A stretch of 64,000 bases of DNA from Dehalococcoidia bacterium (lineage in GTDB: Bacteria > Chloroflexota > Dehalococcoidia > SpSt-223): positions 1 to 64,000 of the forward strand of contig JANWZD010000011.1 in assembly GCA_025054935.1 (NCBI GenBank). The letters run 5' to 3'. The notes beneath the pieces are model-generated. The model had not been told where the DNA came from and did no database searches. It saw nothing but the letters and a program-made list of their open reading frames with translations. The position numbers and the translations under genes are program-made. Position 1 is the first letter of the stretch. Each line of letters starts with the position of its first letter. Positions 52,778 through 62,437 of the stretch are shown here, piece after piece.

Positions 52778-53410
52778 TTAGCGGTCTGGCCGGCGCTCAA
52801 TCCAGCCGCTATAGCCCCAGCCGGTCTCTCCTGTGGCGGCTACCCGAATGCGATACCACTTAGCCGGCTCGGCGGCATTGGGGTCGAGCACTTCGCCGGC
52901 GCGGCTGTCGAGCAATTCGAGGGTGGTCCCTACCAGCACGATCGACTTCTTGAGCGCGTTGGAGCGGGCGTCGTCGCGGATCCAGAAGTCGACTTTGGCG
53001 ATACCCGCAGGCTGAGTTTTGGTCTGCTGTGCCGCCACGGTCGCGCGCGTCGTCTGCATCGAGAAGAGGGTTGCCGCGCCGAAGGCGATGAGCGTCACAA
53101 CGAGCGCGTAGACGACCGGAGCGGGGATAGTCGTAGGCCGCACCTGCCGCAGCACCCGCGCTGCCCGCGCGCTCGCCGGGGGCGGCGCCTGACGGGCGCG
53201 CTGGGCGGCGGGCGAGGGCTGCCAGTGGTCGGTCAGCATCTTCTTGCAGCGATGCTCATCGTCCGCGACTAGGGCGCGCTCGTGGGGGGCGTGCAGCATC
53301 GGATTGCGGCACCATCCCATCCGCTTGAGGGGCGCTGCTTCAAAAAAGGCGCAGTTCCCGCAGCGTCGCGCTTTGCCGTAGTCCGGTTCGAAGGACGAAG
53401 TCATCGTCAT
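52778..53410 (-). CDS. single-pass membrane protein, Cys-rich inside and SH3-like outside
   Basis: A 210-residue protein. The N-terminal 60 residues hold four cysteines (C17, C20, C34, C55; RCGNCAFF, GWCRNP, HRCKKM), likely a small metal-binding cluster. One membrane segment follows near 97-118 (PAPVVYALVVTLIAFGAATLF). The C-terminal part (about 130-210) ends with ATGETGWGYSGWIERRPDR, the usual ending of bacterial SH3-like domains that bind cell-wall material. Function unknown. Start is ATG 53410 or 53404. TATAAT (53501-53496 minus) is its promoter. Confidence 0.72.
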   Translation of the reverse strand: MTMTSSFEPDYGKARRCGNCAFFEAAPLKRMGWCRNPMLHAPHERALVADDEHRCKKMLTDHWQPSPAAQRARQAPPPASARAARVLRQVRPTTIPAPVVYALVVTLIAFGAATLFSMQTTRATVAAQQTKTQPAGIAKVDFWIRDDARSNALKKSIVLVGTTLELLDSRAGEVLDPNAAEPAKWYRIRVAATGETGWGYSGWIERRPDR

Positions 53411-53495
53411 GGCCTCGTCACCACCTCTCCGGCATTCGCATCAGAGCGGCCACCCGAGCAGACGACCGCTTGACTGAACTGGTGAAAACGAGGCG

Positions 53496-53523
53496 ATTAT
53501 ACCCACCATTGACGCTGGCGCAA
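53496..53523 (-). promoter_or_regulatory. promoter TTGCGC-16-TATAAT
   Basis: On the minus strand TTGCGC (53523-53518), 16 bases and a perfect TATAAT (53501-53496). It gives a leader of about 80 bases to the SH3-like membrane protein gene. It lies in the 312-base gap 53411-53722, which shows nothing else. Confidence 0.65.
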
Positions 53524-53722
53524 TCACATCGGAAAGAATTTTGCGCATCGCGCCGCTCGTCACGCGCCACGATCCGGGTCGTCCTCCAGCGAGGTTTCAC
53601 TCCCGCGGTCGGCCGAGAACCTCGTTGTTCGCGAAGCGCAACCGCCCTTCAACCGAGTGTTCGGTCGTCTGCTCGGCCTGAGTGTACCAGTCGCGATCAT
53701 GGCCGTCAACCGGCGCTCCGCC

Positions 53723-55975
53723 TCAAGGGAGGCGCACCTCGCCGGCGGTCGCGACGTCGCCGCTGCCGACCGGAAGCGGCCGCCCTCCTCCCGCCGGATA
53801 GACGACAAGCTGGAGACGGTACATGCCGGGCGTGAAATCGGCGGGCAGCGGCAGCCCGAGCCGTTCGCGCACGGTATCGCCGCGGCGCCACTGGTCGGTC
53901 GGACGTGCTCCGTCAGTCGGCTCCCGGTCGTGCTGAAGGCGCGTTTCGCCGTCGGTCAGCCGGACCGAGACGACATACCGCGCGTTGGGCGCGCGGAGCG
54001 CGAGCCAGTCAAGGTCAAGGAGGAGCGTCGCGTCGGCGACGCGCGCGGCCCAGCCCGTCAGGCGCAGCCGGTCGCCGAAATCGATCGCTGCCGGCGTCAG
54101 CACGGTCGGCGGCGCCACGATGTAGCGTGTCAGGTCGACCGTGCCGGTTGTCTGCGTGTCGCGCTTGTAGGCTAGCTGGTCGAGCCGCGCTTCGATGCCG
54201 TTGTCTTCCCCGGGCGGCTGGGGAGTGCGTTGGAGCAGCCAGATGCGCTTCCCCGATGCCGCGCGCGCGAGCCGCGCTTCCGCGTGCGGTGAAAGCGGCT
54301 CCGCCTCCGGCAGGATCTGGACCGCGGGCAGCCACGGCGGCAGGCGGTTGAGCAGCGCCTCGGCCTCGCCTACTCCCACCACGACAAGACGATCACCCGG
54401 CCGCGCCTCGGCGCGGATCCGCTCGACCGCGGCGGCGATCTCGCGTCCTGCCGGCGACAGGCGGCCGACCGCGTAGGCGACATGGGTCCCAGCGCCGGCG
54501 AGCGCGGCGATCGCGATCGCTGAAAAGAGGGCGAGCACCGGCCATGCCGGCGCTCCAGACCAGCCGGCCGCCACGAGCCGCAAGGTGAGCAGCACCGTCA
54601 GCGCACCGACGATGGCGAGCGGCCAGGCGATCCCCCCGCTCAGCCAGACGAGGTCGGGTGCAACCGACGGCAGCAGCGCAAGATGCGCCGCAATCGGCGA
54701 GGCGCCCCAATCGGCGAGCGTGAGGAAAAGCACCCCTGCGCCGAGCTCAGGATGAGCGGCGAGCAGCGCGAGCAGCGGCTGGTTGAAATCGACGAGCACG
54801 CCGAGCGCGCTGACGGCAACGCCGAGAAAGAAGAGCGCGCCGACGGCGAGCCGCGCTGCCCAGCCGAGTCTCCCGCCGCCGGCGACTGCGCGCGCGAAGA
54901 CGGGCAGCGCCAGCACCAGCAGAAACGGCACAATCGGCACCAGCAGCCGCGGCCCCCAGCCCCAGCCGCCGTGCCAGGCGTGCCACTTCGCATACAGCAG
55001 CAGGTTCGTCACCACGAGCAGCAACGCCGTCGCCGCTGCTGCGGGCTGCCGGCGCAGCAGCAACGGGGCGCCCACGAGCGCGAGCAGCACTGGCGGGGCA
55101 TACCAGACGATCCCCCGCCCGGGCGAGAGCAGCAGTCCCCACAACCCTTCACCGAGCGGGGCGGTGAAACTTTCAACCGGGTTGTAGCCGGAATCCAGCG
55201 GGGAGCCGAAGCGCGTTGCGTTGTACAGCCCGACTGCCGCCAGCGCCAGCGCGTTCGGCAGCAGGAACAGGAGCAGATCGTGCCGCTTCCGGCCGGCGAG
55301 AACGAGAGGCAGGAACAGCGGCGCGCTCATCGCGCTGGCCGTGCGGACGAGGATCGCCCAGCCGCTCGCGAGCCCCGCGCCGACCGCTCCAGCTGCAGAC
55401 TGGCCGAGCAGGAGCCAAAACGCGAGCATCCAGCTGAAGGCGACAATCGGCTCGCCGAAGAGATAGCGGGCGTACACCCAGGCGAGGGTCGCCAGCCCGA
55501 AGGTGAGCGCGGCGAGCGCGCTTGCGGTCGCGCTGATGCCAAGCCGCCGCCCGGTCAGGTAAAGGAGCGCCGCCGTCGCCGCCGTCAGCGGCCCGTTCAG
55601 CAGCGTCGCCATCCCGACGGCGCCCGCCCAGGGGAGAGTCTGGGCCAGTGCCACGAGGGGGGCGATCGCCAGCGCGCCGCCGAGACCGTATTTGGAATAG
55701 ACCCGGCCGTCCTCCAGCGTCCGGCCGACACCGCCGCCGAGGTCTTGATTCCACGCGATCTGGTCGATCGTCACGTCGCCGCGGCCGACAAGGCTGGCGG
55801 CGACGGCGAAAACGCTCATCTCGTCGTCGGAGTGGAAGCGGGCGCTCGCGGTAAAGACATAGATCGCCCAGAGGATCAGGAACAGCACGAGCGCGCGCCG
55901 TCCATCGGCGCGGTCGTTCGCTGGCGGGTTCGGCGCCTGCTGCGGCGCGGGCGCGCGCGCATTCTCGGTGATCAT
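53723..55975 (-). CDS. GT-C-like polytopic membrane glycosyltransferase
   Basis: A 750-residue protein. About 13 membrane segments occupy residues 27-500. The first periplasmic loop has HSDDEMSVFAVAASL, an acidic motif like that of GT-C enzymes (ArnT/PMT), which use lipid-linked sugars. The C-terminal 230 residues are soluble, starting AVERIRAEARPGDRLVVVGVGEAEALL and ending in a beta-rich domain with MYRLQLVVYP. It overlaps the upstream gene by 4 bases (ATGA). It could glycosylate lipids or proteins at the outer face. Exact family not established. Confidence 0.7.
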   Translation of the reverse strand: MITENARAPAPQQAPNPPANDRADGRRALVLFLILWAIYVFTASARFHSDDEMSVFAVAASLVGRGDVTIDQIAWNQDLGGGVGRTLEDGRVYSKYGLGGALAIAPLVALAQTLPWAGAVGMATLLNGPLTAATAALLYLTGRRLGISATASALAALTFGLATLAWVYARYLFGEPIVAFSWMLAFWLLLGQSAAGAVGAGLASGWAILVRTASAMSAPLFLPLVLAGRKRHDLLLFLLPNALALAAVGLYNATRFGSPLDSGYNPVESFTAPLGEGLWGLLLSPGRGIVWYAPPVLLALVGAPLLLRRQPAAAATALLLVVTNLLLYAKWHAWHGGWGWGPRLLVPIVPFLLVLALPVFARAVAGGGRLGWAARLAVGALFFLGVAVSALGVLVDFNQPLLALLAAHPELGAGVLFLTLADWGASPIAAHLALLPSVAPDLVWLSGGIAWPLAIVGALTVLLTLRLVAAGWSGAPAWPVLALFSAIAIAALAGAGTHVAYAVGRLSPAGREIAAAVERIRAEARPGDRLVVVGVGEAEALLNRLPPWLPAVQILPEAEPLSPHAEARLARAASGKRIWLLQRTPQPPGEDNGIEARLDQLAYKRDTQTTGTVDLTRYIVAPPTVLTPAAIDFGDRLRLTGWAARVADATLLLDLDWLALRAPNARYVVSVRLTDGETRLQHDREPTDGARPTDQWRRGDTVRERLGLPLPADFTPGMYRLQLVVYPAGGGRPLPVGSGDVATAGEVRLP

Positions 55976-58164
55976 CGCGGCACGATCTCGACCCAGTCGA
56001 GGGCGGCAGCGAGCGAGCGCCGGTCGGGCGTGCCAAGGACGCGGGCCGGCGACTCAACGGCGGCGAACTCGAACGTCAAGCGGTTCGCTCCGCGGCGCCA
56101 CGCCTCCGCGGGAGCGTCGAATTCGATCTCGGCCCAGTCGGGCGCGAGCGCCTGCTCGCCGAGGTCGCGGCCGTTGAGACGCAGGCGCAGCCGCTGCTCG
56201 GGCATCCCAGGATAGACGAACGGGGTAAGGCGGAGCCGGATCGTCGCTGCGCCTGGAGGGCAGGGGATCCAGAGCTCAGCCCGGCGCGCTGTCGCCCAGA
56301 CAAGGTCGATCTCGCCCGCGCCGCGCTCGTCCTCGCCCCACCCCTCGCCGACCGCGCCGGCGCTCAGCGGCGTGCCGAGGTCGACCCGGCGCGGCAGCGG
56401 CGCGGGCGGGATGCGGTAGATCGTCAGCTCGCCTTCCGCGAGCAGTTCTGCGCCGAGCGCGCTCCGAACGTACTCCTCGACCCCGGGCGGCGTGAGCGGT
56501 CGGTAGACGGCGAGATAGCGGAGGTCATACAGCGCTGTCAGATAAGCCGCGCCGGCGCGGTCGCGGCTGGCGGCCTCGGGCGCGAGCGGTTTGCCCTCCT
56601 CGAGCCGGATGATCGACTCGAAGAGCGGCACGCGCCGGAAGTAGGCGAAGGTGCTCTCTGGGGTGCGCGAGGTGTTCCCGCCGAACAGGCGCTTCTGGTG
56701 CGCCCACTGGTATGACTGGACGATCGTGCGCTCGAGCCCTTGGGTGCCGTAGCTGTTGCGCCAGCCGAGCGGCAGCTGGAGGATGGCGAAGTCGCCCGGC
56801 TCGTCGCGGATGCGCTCGTAGCCTGCCGGCGGCGTGGCGGCCCGCAGCGGCAGCGGCGCGGAGAGGTGCTCGAGGAAGATGAGCGCGGCCGCGGCGAGGG
56901 CCAGTGCGGCGAAGGCGGCGGGCGGCAGCCGGCGCGCCAGCCAGTGCAGCGCGAAGCCGACGAGCACTGCGAGCGCGAGCATCAGGACAACGCTGAACCG
57001 GTTCGGCACCCGATTCGCTCCCACCAAGGGAACATAATGCAGAGCGAGGAAAGGCAGCGGAACGCTGACGATCAGCCCATCGAGGTCGAACCGCGTCTGC
57101 CCATTGATCGTGAGGAGGGGACCGAGGGCAAGCAGGGCGAACAGCGCCGCCGCCGCCGCCCAAACGCGCGCCTGTCGCCAGCGTGCGGCTGCGCCGATGA
57201 TGCCCAGGAGAAGCGTCGTCCAGCCGAGGAAGGCGATGGGGATGTCGCGGAAGTCCTCTGACCACTCGCGGGCGAGGCGGCCGAGCCAAGGATGGAGGCG
57301 CGTCGGCACCACAAACGACAGCAGGTCGGCCGAGAAGCGCTGCGCCTCGCTTAGGCTCGGCGGCGCGACCGCGCTGTCGGCGAGATAGCGCGGCACGACG
57401 ATAAGAAGCGGCAGCGCTGCGGCGGCGGCACAGAATGCCAGTCCGCTGCCGAGTGCGAGCGGCAGCGCGCGCTTCGCCCACCACCAGCGCGCTTCTCCGA
57501 CAAGGAAGGGCAGGACGAAAAGGGCGAGAAAGACCGCGTACGTCAGTTCTGTCAGCGCTGCGGCCGCGAACGACAGTCCGGCGAGCACGGCCGTGCCAAG
57601 AGGCAGCCGGCCCTGACGGGCGCCGCGCAGGAGCCGGAGAAAGAAGAGCAGAAAGAACGGCAGCGGCGCCGTGCTGGCAAAGTTCATCTGGCCGAGCGCG
57701 GCGTAGACGAAGCGCGAAGCAGGAAAGGCGAAGACGATCCCGGCGGCGATGCTCGCGCCCTCGGTCGCGGCGGAGGAGCGGCCGCCCTCGGTCAGCACCT
57801 CGCGGACGAGCAGGTAGGCGCCGAGGCCGGAGAGGGTGAGCGAGAGCAGAAAGAGCACGTTGCCGGCGACAATCGGTCCGGCAGCCCGTTCGAGGGGGAT
57901 GGCGAGCAGCCCGTTCAGGAAGGTCAGCGTATAGGTGGCGAGGTTTACGCCGACCGGATAGAAGATGTAATCGGTCCAGAACGGCGACTGACGAAGGTCA
58001 AGGAGCGCGAAGCGCACCCACCACAGGTTCCAGAGAAACGCGCCTTCGTCGACGTTGCTTCCCGGCACGTGGGTGGCGAGGCGGGTCGCGAGCGGCCAGG
58101 TCGCGACCAGCGCGAGCGCCAAGTAGCCGGCAGCAGCCGCAGCGGGCGCGAAACGGACAATCAC
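55972..58164 (-). CDS. YfhO/GT-C-like polytopic membrane protein
   Basis: A 730-residue protein with about 12 membrane segments (first from GYLALALVATWPLATRL, last near 425). It has a PGSNVDEGAFLWNLWW motif in the first external loop and NRFSVVLMLALAVLVGF later, features of a family of large membrane proteins common in Chloroflexota and related to YfhO/GT-C enzymes. Residues 430-730 are extracytoplasmic and beta-rich. GTG 58164 has TAGCAT 6 bases before it. It is translationally coupled to the next GT-C-like gene; together they may glycosylate surface material. Confidence 0.68.
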   Translation of the reverse strand: MIVRFAPAAAAAGYLALALVATWPLATRLATHVPGSNVDEGAFLWNLWWVRFALLDLRQSPFWTDYIFYPVGVNLATYTLTFLNGLLAIPLERAAGPIVAGNVLFLLSLTLSGLGAYLLVREVLTEGGRSSAATEGASIAAGIVFAFPASRFVYAALGQMNFASTAPLPFFLLFFLRLLRGARQGRLPLGTAVLAGLSFAAAALTELTYAVFLALFVLPFLVGEARWWWAKRALPLALGSGLAFCAAAAALPLLIVVPRYLADSAVAPPSLSEAQRFSADLLSFVVPTRLHPWLGRLAREWSEDFRDIPIAFLGWTTLLLGIIGAAARWRQARVWAAAAALFALLALGPLLTINGQTRFDLDGLIVSVPLPFLALHYVPLVGANRVPNRFSVVLMLALAVLVGFALHWLARRLPPAAFAALALAAAALIFLEHLSAPLPLRAATPPAGYERIRDEPGDFAILQLPLGWRNSYGTQGLERTIVQSYQWAHQKRLFGGNTSRTPESTFAYFRRVPLFESIIRLEEGKPLAPEAASRDRAGAAYLTALYDLRYLAVYRPLTPPGVEEYVRSALGAELLAEGELTIYRIPPAPLPRRVDLGTPLSAGAVGEGWGEDERGAGEIDLVWATARRAELWIPCPPGAATIRLRLTPFVYPGMPEQRLRLRLNGRDLGEQALAPDWAEIEFDAPAEAWRRGANRLTFEFAAVESPARVLGTPDRRSLAAALDWVEIVPR

Positions 58165-58821
58165 GCCGGAATGCTAGCGGTCCGTCCGCGGTCGAACCGC
58201 ATTCGGACCGCGGCCGCCAGCCTGACCCCCCGCGAGGTCGGTCCAGGGCGCTGCGAAATCCTCGGCGGCGAGCTGGCGGTCGGCGACCGCTGCCGCTGGG
58301 ACAATGGCGGGCAGCTCTCCTTGCAGGGAGAGCACCCTGCTCGTTCCGGTCGGCGCACCGGCGGATGACCGAGACGGCAAGCGGGGAAGCCGCGTTCTGC
58401 GCTCTCCGCGGCAACCGGCGGAGACGCCGCCTGGCCCAGTGACGAGCGCCTGCTGCGCCGAACGGCGGAGCGGGGAGCGCTGGCTCGGACGGCCGGCGCA
58501 TCACCGGCAGCGGGGGAGCGACAAGGGCATGTCTGTCCGCGAGAAGAGGTGGCGGCAGTCACGGCGGTGCACCGCCGGCAGGGCGGGGAGGACAGTGCGG
58601 GCTGGCGCGCTCTCCTCTGCAGCGTCTTCTCCGCGCAGCCTGCGAATGGCGGGCGCGCTGCGGTCGCGGTGTGCCGATTCGGCTGGTCCGCCTCGGAGCG
58701 CAGGCGTGGCAGGCGTTGTGCTCTCGCGAGCTGCGCCGCTCGACGCTCGCCCGGTCGCGCGCTGCATCGCGAGACACAACCGTCAACCCGACGGGGGGCG
58801 GCGCGCCGCCGCGCGAGGAGG
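58165..58821. other. gene-free spacer
   Basis: About 655 bases between minus-strand genes. It contains the -10 element TAGCAT (58176-58171, minus) of the gene starting at 58164; nothing else is recognised. Confidence 0.5.
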
Positions 58822-60084
58822 TCAGGGGAGATACTGGAGCGGGTTCAGCCGCCGCTCGTCCTTGTGGATCTCGAAATGGAGGTGGGGGCCGGTCGAGCGG
58901 CCGGTCATGCCGACTTCGCCGATCACTTGGCCTTTTTTGACCGTGGCGCCGGCCTCGACGCTCAGCTTGCCGAGGTGCTGGTACTGCGTGACCCAGCCGT
59001 TGCCATGGGCGATCTCGATATACCAGCCGCGAGCATCGCTCCCCTTGACGGCAGCGGTGACAGTGCCGTCGAAGGCGGCGCGCACTGGCGATCCGAGTGG
59101 TCGCTCGATGTCGAGCCCGCCGTGGCCGGCCTCGCCGAAGTACTGCGAGATCGGCCCTTGAGCGGGCCAGTCGAAGGCGGGCGCGTTCGGCAGCTTCTGC
59201 CCGGTCGGGGCGGGCGTGCTCGTCGGCGTGCCGGTGCGGTGCGCTGTCGCTGATGCCGGCGCGGCGGTGCGGGTCGTCGTCGGGGAAGGCGGCGCGGCAG
59301 TGCGCGTCGCACTGGAGGTCGGGGTCGGCGTCGCGGGCGCGGGCGTGCGGGTGGCGGTCGGGGCGGCCGGCGCAGTGGCGGTGACGTGGGCGCTCAGCGT
59401 CTCGGCGGCGCGCGCCGGAACGACGATCGGTTGGCCGGCCGCAAGACGGTTGGGGTCGTCGAGTGCGTTCAGTTCGATCAGCCGCTCGACCGGGACATTC
59501 AGTTTGCGCGCAATCGCCAGCAGGGTGTCGCCGGGCTGGACAACGTAGGTTGCAGTCGGCTCTCTCAGCGCGGCGTTCGGCGCGAGAGCGGTGGCAGTCG
59601 CCGTCGGCGGGACGGGCGTTGCCGTTGGCGGAACGGCGGTCGGGGTCGGCGGCGCTGGGGTGGGTGTCAGCGGCGGCGGAGTGGCGGTCGGCGGAACCGG
59701 CGTCGGCGTGGGAGGGGCGGGCGTCGCGGTCGGCGGCACGGGAGCGGGGGATGCGGTGCGGGTGGCTGTCGGGCTGGGAGAGGCGGTTGGCGTTGCGGTG
59801 ACGGGCGAACGGTCGCTCAGCGCGGCAGCCGGCTCGTTTATCGGCTCGACGACAAGCTCTTGCCCAATCCGAATGAATGAGGGGTCATCGAGGCCGTTCA
59901 GTTCGACGAGGCGGGCGACCGGGATGCCAAGCTTGGTGGAGATGCTGTAAAGCGTGTCGTCACGCTGGACCACGTAGCGAGCCGTGGCCGCCGTGACGGC
60001 CGGCGGGTGCGGCGCGCTGAGAGCGAAAAGGGTCGCTCCCAGCGCGCCGACACTGGTCAGCCAGAACAGACGCGCGTGCTTCAG
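58822..60084 (-). CDS. secreted LysM-M23 peptidoglycan endopeptidase, probable CTG start
   Basis: A 420-residue wall hydrolase. From CTG 60084 the protein opens with a good signal peptide (KHARLFWLTSVGALGATLF), then a LysM domain (about 37-80), a long Thr/Pro-rich linker, a second LysM (about 180-225), another linker, and an M23 zinc metallopeptidase with GHGGLDIERP (His and Asp ligands) and HLHFEIH (HxH). AGGAG (60097-60093, minus) is 8 bases before the CTG. The first ATG/GTG-type start in frame is GTG 59973, which would drop the signal peptide. An extended -10, TGCTATAAC, lies upstream at 60159-60151. LysM binds glycan; M23 cuts peptide crosslinks. Confidence 0.83.
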   Translation of the reverse strand: MKHARLFWLTSVGALGATLFALSAPHPPAVTAATARYVVQRDDTLYSISTKLGIPVARLVELNGLDDPSFIRIGQELVVEPINEPAAALSDRSPVTATPTASPSPTATRTASPAPVPPTATPAPPTPTPVPPTATPPPLTPTPAPPTPTAVPPTATPVPPTATATALAPNAALREPTATYVVQPGDTLLAIARKLNVPVERLIELNALDDPNRLAAGQPIVVPARAAETLSAHVTATAPAAPTATRTPAPATPTPTSSATRTAAPPSPTTTRTAAPASATAHRTGTPTSTPAPTGQKLPNAPAFDWPAQGPISQYFGEAGHGGLDIERPLGSPVRAAFDGTVTAAVKGSDARGWYIEIAHGNGWVTQYQHLGKLSVEAGATVKKGQVIGEVGMTGRSTGPHLHFEIHKDERRLNPLQYLP

Positions 60085-60150
60085 GGCCGGTGCTCCTGAC
60101 CTCCCGGCCGACGGTGCCGCCGCCGGTCGCTCTCGTCAACTTGCTTGCTG

Positions 60151-60159
60151 GTTATAGCA
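60151..60159 (-). promoter_or_regulatory. extended -10 element of the M23 gene
   Basis: On the minus strand TGCTATAAC, i.e. TG, one base, TATAAC. No clear -35 is needed for an extended -10. It gives a leader of about 60 bases to the CTG at 60084. Confidence 0.6.
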
Positions 60160-60246
60160 TGCCTGCCTGCCGAGATCTAGGGGCTTCTTGGCTGGCGAGC
60201 ATACCACTGCTGGCGCGGCGGGAGAAGCAGTTTGGCGCCCAAATGC

Positions 60247-60275
60247 AGAACGCGGGCCGCTCTGGCCCGCGTTCT
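60247..60275 (-). terminator. terminator of the sigma-factor gene
   Basis: AGAACGCGGGCC (60247-60258) and GGCCCGCGTTCT (60264-60275) pair fully over 12 bp around GCTCT. It starts about 20 bases after the sigma-factor stop, in the right place to end that transcript. A U-tract is absent (GCATTT follows). Confidence 0.78.
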
Positions 60276-60295
60276 TAGGCGCTGGGCGGATGCGG

Positions 60296-61420
60296 TCAGC
60301 AGCTGCCGCGCAGCCGGGCGGTCGCCTGCAGCTGGCGGAGCTTTTCGATCGCCTTGGCCTCGATCTGGCGGACGCGCTCGCGGCTCAGGCCGAGCTCTTC
60401 GGAGAGGGCGAGCAGGGTCTTGGCTTTCTGCCCGCCGAGGCCGAAGCGGCCGGCAAGCACGCGCTGCTCGCGAACGTCAAGGTGAGAGAGGAGCTGAGCG
60501 ACGTCGTCGCGAACGCTGCTGCGCACTGCCTCATCGGCTGGGGCGACCGCGATGCGGTCCTCGACGAGGTCGGCAAGGGCAGCATCCCCGTCCTCGAACA
60601 CCGGCTTGTCGAGCGACATTGTCCGCCGGCTGGCGGCCAGCAGGTCGCGCACTTGGTTCGGCGAAACGCCGATCTCGGCGGCGACCTCTTCGCTGGTTGG
60701 CTCGCGCCCCAGCTCGTGGACGAGACGGTTCTTGGCGCGGTTGATGATCCGCAGCGCCTCATAGACGTGGACGGGAAGGCGGATGGTGCGCGACTGGTCG
60801 GCGATGGCGCGCACGATCGACTGGCGGATCCACCACGTCGCATAGGTCGAGAACTTATAGCCGAGGGTGTAGTCGAATTTCTCGACGGCCCGCAGCAGGC
60901 CGAGATTGCCTTCTTGGATCAGGTCTTCGAAGGCGACGCCGCGATCGCGGTGGCGCTTTGCCTCGCTCACCACCAGCCGGAGATTGGCGGTGGTGAGCGC
61001 CTCGCGGGCGCGCTCGCCCTCTTCGACGGCGCGCTGCAAGGCCGGGATCTCTTCTGGCGCTACGTCGTTGGAGGCCAACTTGGCGCGGGCTTCCATGCCC
61101 AGCCGGATCAGCCGTCCGTAATGCCATTCCTGCTCGCGGTTGAGCAGTTCAATGGGCCGGACGTCGTTCAGATACGCTTCGATGACGTCGACAGCGCCGC
61201 CGAGCTCTTCGTACTCCTCGACTTGGGTCTCCGAGGCCGCGCGCCGTTCGATTTCGGCGACGGCCCAGTGGACGAGCTCATCCTCCTCGCTTTCGGTCGG
61301 AGCGCCACTCGCCACGGTGCGTGCAGCCCACTCGACGAGTTCGATTGCCTGCTCATCCCGCTCCGGTGCGGCGGCGGCGGTCGACGGTTCGTGCGTGTCT
61401 TGATACGTGCTCTCCAACAT
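60296..61420 (-). CDS. RpoD/SigA-type RNA polymerase sigma factor
   Basis: A 374-residue sigma-70 of group 1 or 2. After an acidic N-terminus it has region 1.2 (VDVIEAYLNDV), region 2 with ANLRLVVSEAKRHRDRGVAFEDLIQEGNLGLLRAVEKFDYTLGYKFSTYATWWIRQS in several pieces, region 3 and region 4.2 with LSRERVRQIEAKAIEKL. It is shorter than a typical primary sigma factor and lacks a large region 1.1. ATG 61420 has TATATT, then six G, before it; an ATG at 61435 is an alternative. It could be the housekeeping factor or an accessory one. A hairpin terminator follows. Confidence 0.93.
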   Translation of the reverse strand: MLESTYQDTHEPSTAAAAPERDEQAIELVEWAARTVASGAPTESEEDELVHWAVAEIERRAASETQVEEYEELGGAVDVIEAYLNDVRPIELLNREQEWHYGRLIRLGMEARAKLASNDVAPEEIPALQRAVEEGERAREALTTANLRLVVSEAKRHRDRGVAFEDLIQEGNLGLLRAVEKFDYTLGYKFSTYATWWIRQSIVRAIADQSRTIRLPVHVYEALRIINRAKNRLVHELGREPTSEEVAAEIGVSPNQVRDLLAASRRTMSLDKPVFEDGDAALADLVEDRIAVAPADEAVRSSVRDDVAQLLSHLDVREQRVLAGRFGLGGQKAKTLLALSEELGLSRERVRQIEAKAIEKLRQLQATARLRGSC

Positions 61421-61705
61421 CCCCCCAATATACATGTGGCGCCTTCGCGCGTGGTGTGATTGCGGTTTTCCCGCAGCCGTTGATCAGTCTAGCCCGGGGT
61501 CCCCCTCTCGCTATGCACCAAAAGTACTAGCCAATCTAGGAAAGGTTTCCTATTCCGCCTCCCGATCAGCTCGGAGGGCTACGCGCCAGCGGTCATGACA
61601 CCCGGCTGCTCCCGCCCGATCAAGGTGAGAGCGTCAAGCGGCTGCGAAGTCTCCGCTCATTCCATTGCAAGAACGAATGAGACGCCGCCCCGTTGCGCGG
61701 GTGCG

Positions 61706-62437
61706 CTAGGCAGCGCCGTTCAGTGCGAGGCGGTCGACGGTGACGCCGTGGCGGGGGGTGAGGCGAACGAGGAGGGCGGCGGTCAGCCCCGCGCCGGTGT
61801 AGGGCGCGCCGGAATAGTGGGCGACGACCCCGCCGTGCGAGACATCGGCCATTCGGTCCCAGTGGCCAAGCGCGAGGTAGTCGCAATCGGTGGCGGCGAT
61901 CTCCTCCGGCCAGATCGGCGACGAGCGGAAGCTCTGGGCGCTCGCCGGCTCGACGTGGCCGTGGGCGAGGACAATCCGCCACCGCGCCTGAACGCGCGGC
62001 GGGGCGGCGCGGAGCGGCCGGAAGCCGGGATGGTGGTCGATGACCGGCCGACCCCACAGCTCGACATTCAACGCCTCAAGGACGAGCGCCGGGTTCTCGT
62101 CGCGAGCGATGAGGTGCACGTTCGCCGGCCGCCGGAGGAAGTGCGGCCGGCGGTAGACCGAGTGCGCGTCGTAGCAGTCGTGGTTGCCCGGCAGAATGAC
62201 GGCCGGTCCGGGGAACTGCGCCAGTTCGTCGAGGAGAAGCTGGACCGTCGCGTCGCTGACGCGGTTGTGATCGAAGACATCGCCGACGAGCAGCAGCGCA
62301 TCTGCCCGGGCGCGTCGCGCCGCGGCGACGACAGCGCGCAGCGCGTGAGCTGCGAGGTCGGGCGCGTAGTCGTTGCCGAGATGGAGGTCGGAGGTGTGGA
62401 GAACGCGCAGCGAGCGCGCATCGCGGGCAGAAGGCAT
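61706..62437 (-). CDS. calcineurin-like metallophosphoesterase
   Basis: A 243-residue metallophosphoesterase. The five metal motifs are in order: DLHLG (about 16-20), GDVFDHN (about 52-58), GNHDCYD (about 84-90), AHGHV (about 159-163) and GHWD. It resembles the SbcD/YkuE branch but has no nuclease partner gene nearby (no sbcC). The substrate is unknown. TACACT lies 7 bases before ATG 62437, so a leaderless start is likely. Confidence 0.83.
   Translation of the reverse strand: MPSARDARSLRVLHTSDLHLGNDYAPDLAAHALRAVVAAARRARADALLLVGDVFDHNRVSDATVQLLLDELAQFPGPAVILPGNHDCYDAHSVYRRPHFLRRPANVHLIARDENPALVLEALNVELWGRPVIDHHPGFRPLRAAPPRVQARWRIVLAHGHVEPASAQSFRSSPIWPEEIAATDCDYLALGHWDRMADVSHGGVVAHYSGAPYTGAGLTAALLVRLTPRHGVTVDRLALNGAA

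Noticed and set aside
54683-56215. 510-residue plus-strand open frame rich in Gln/Arg/Glu
   Set aside because: Antisense of the GT-C-like membrane protein; hydrophobic codons on one strand give charged ones on the other.
58822-60084. Thr/Pro tandem tracts as DNA repeat element
   Set aside because: They are the coding sequence of flexible linkers between LysM and M23 domains.
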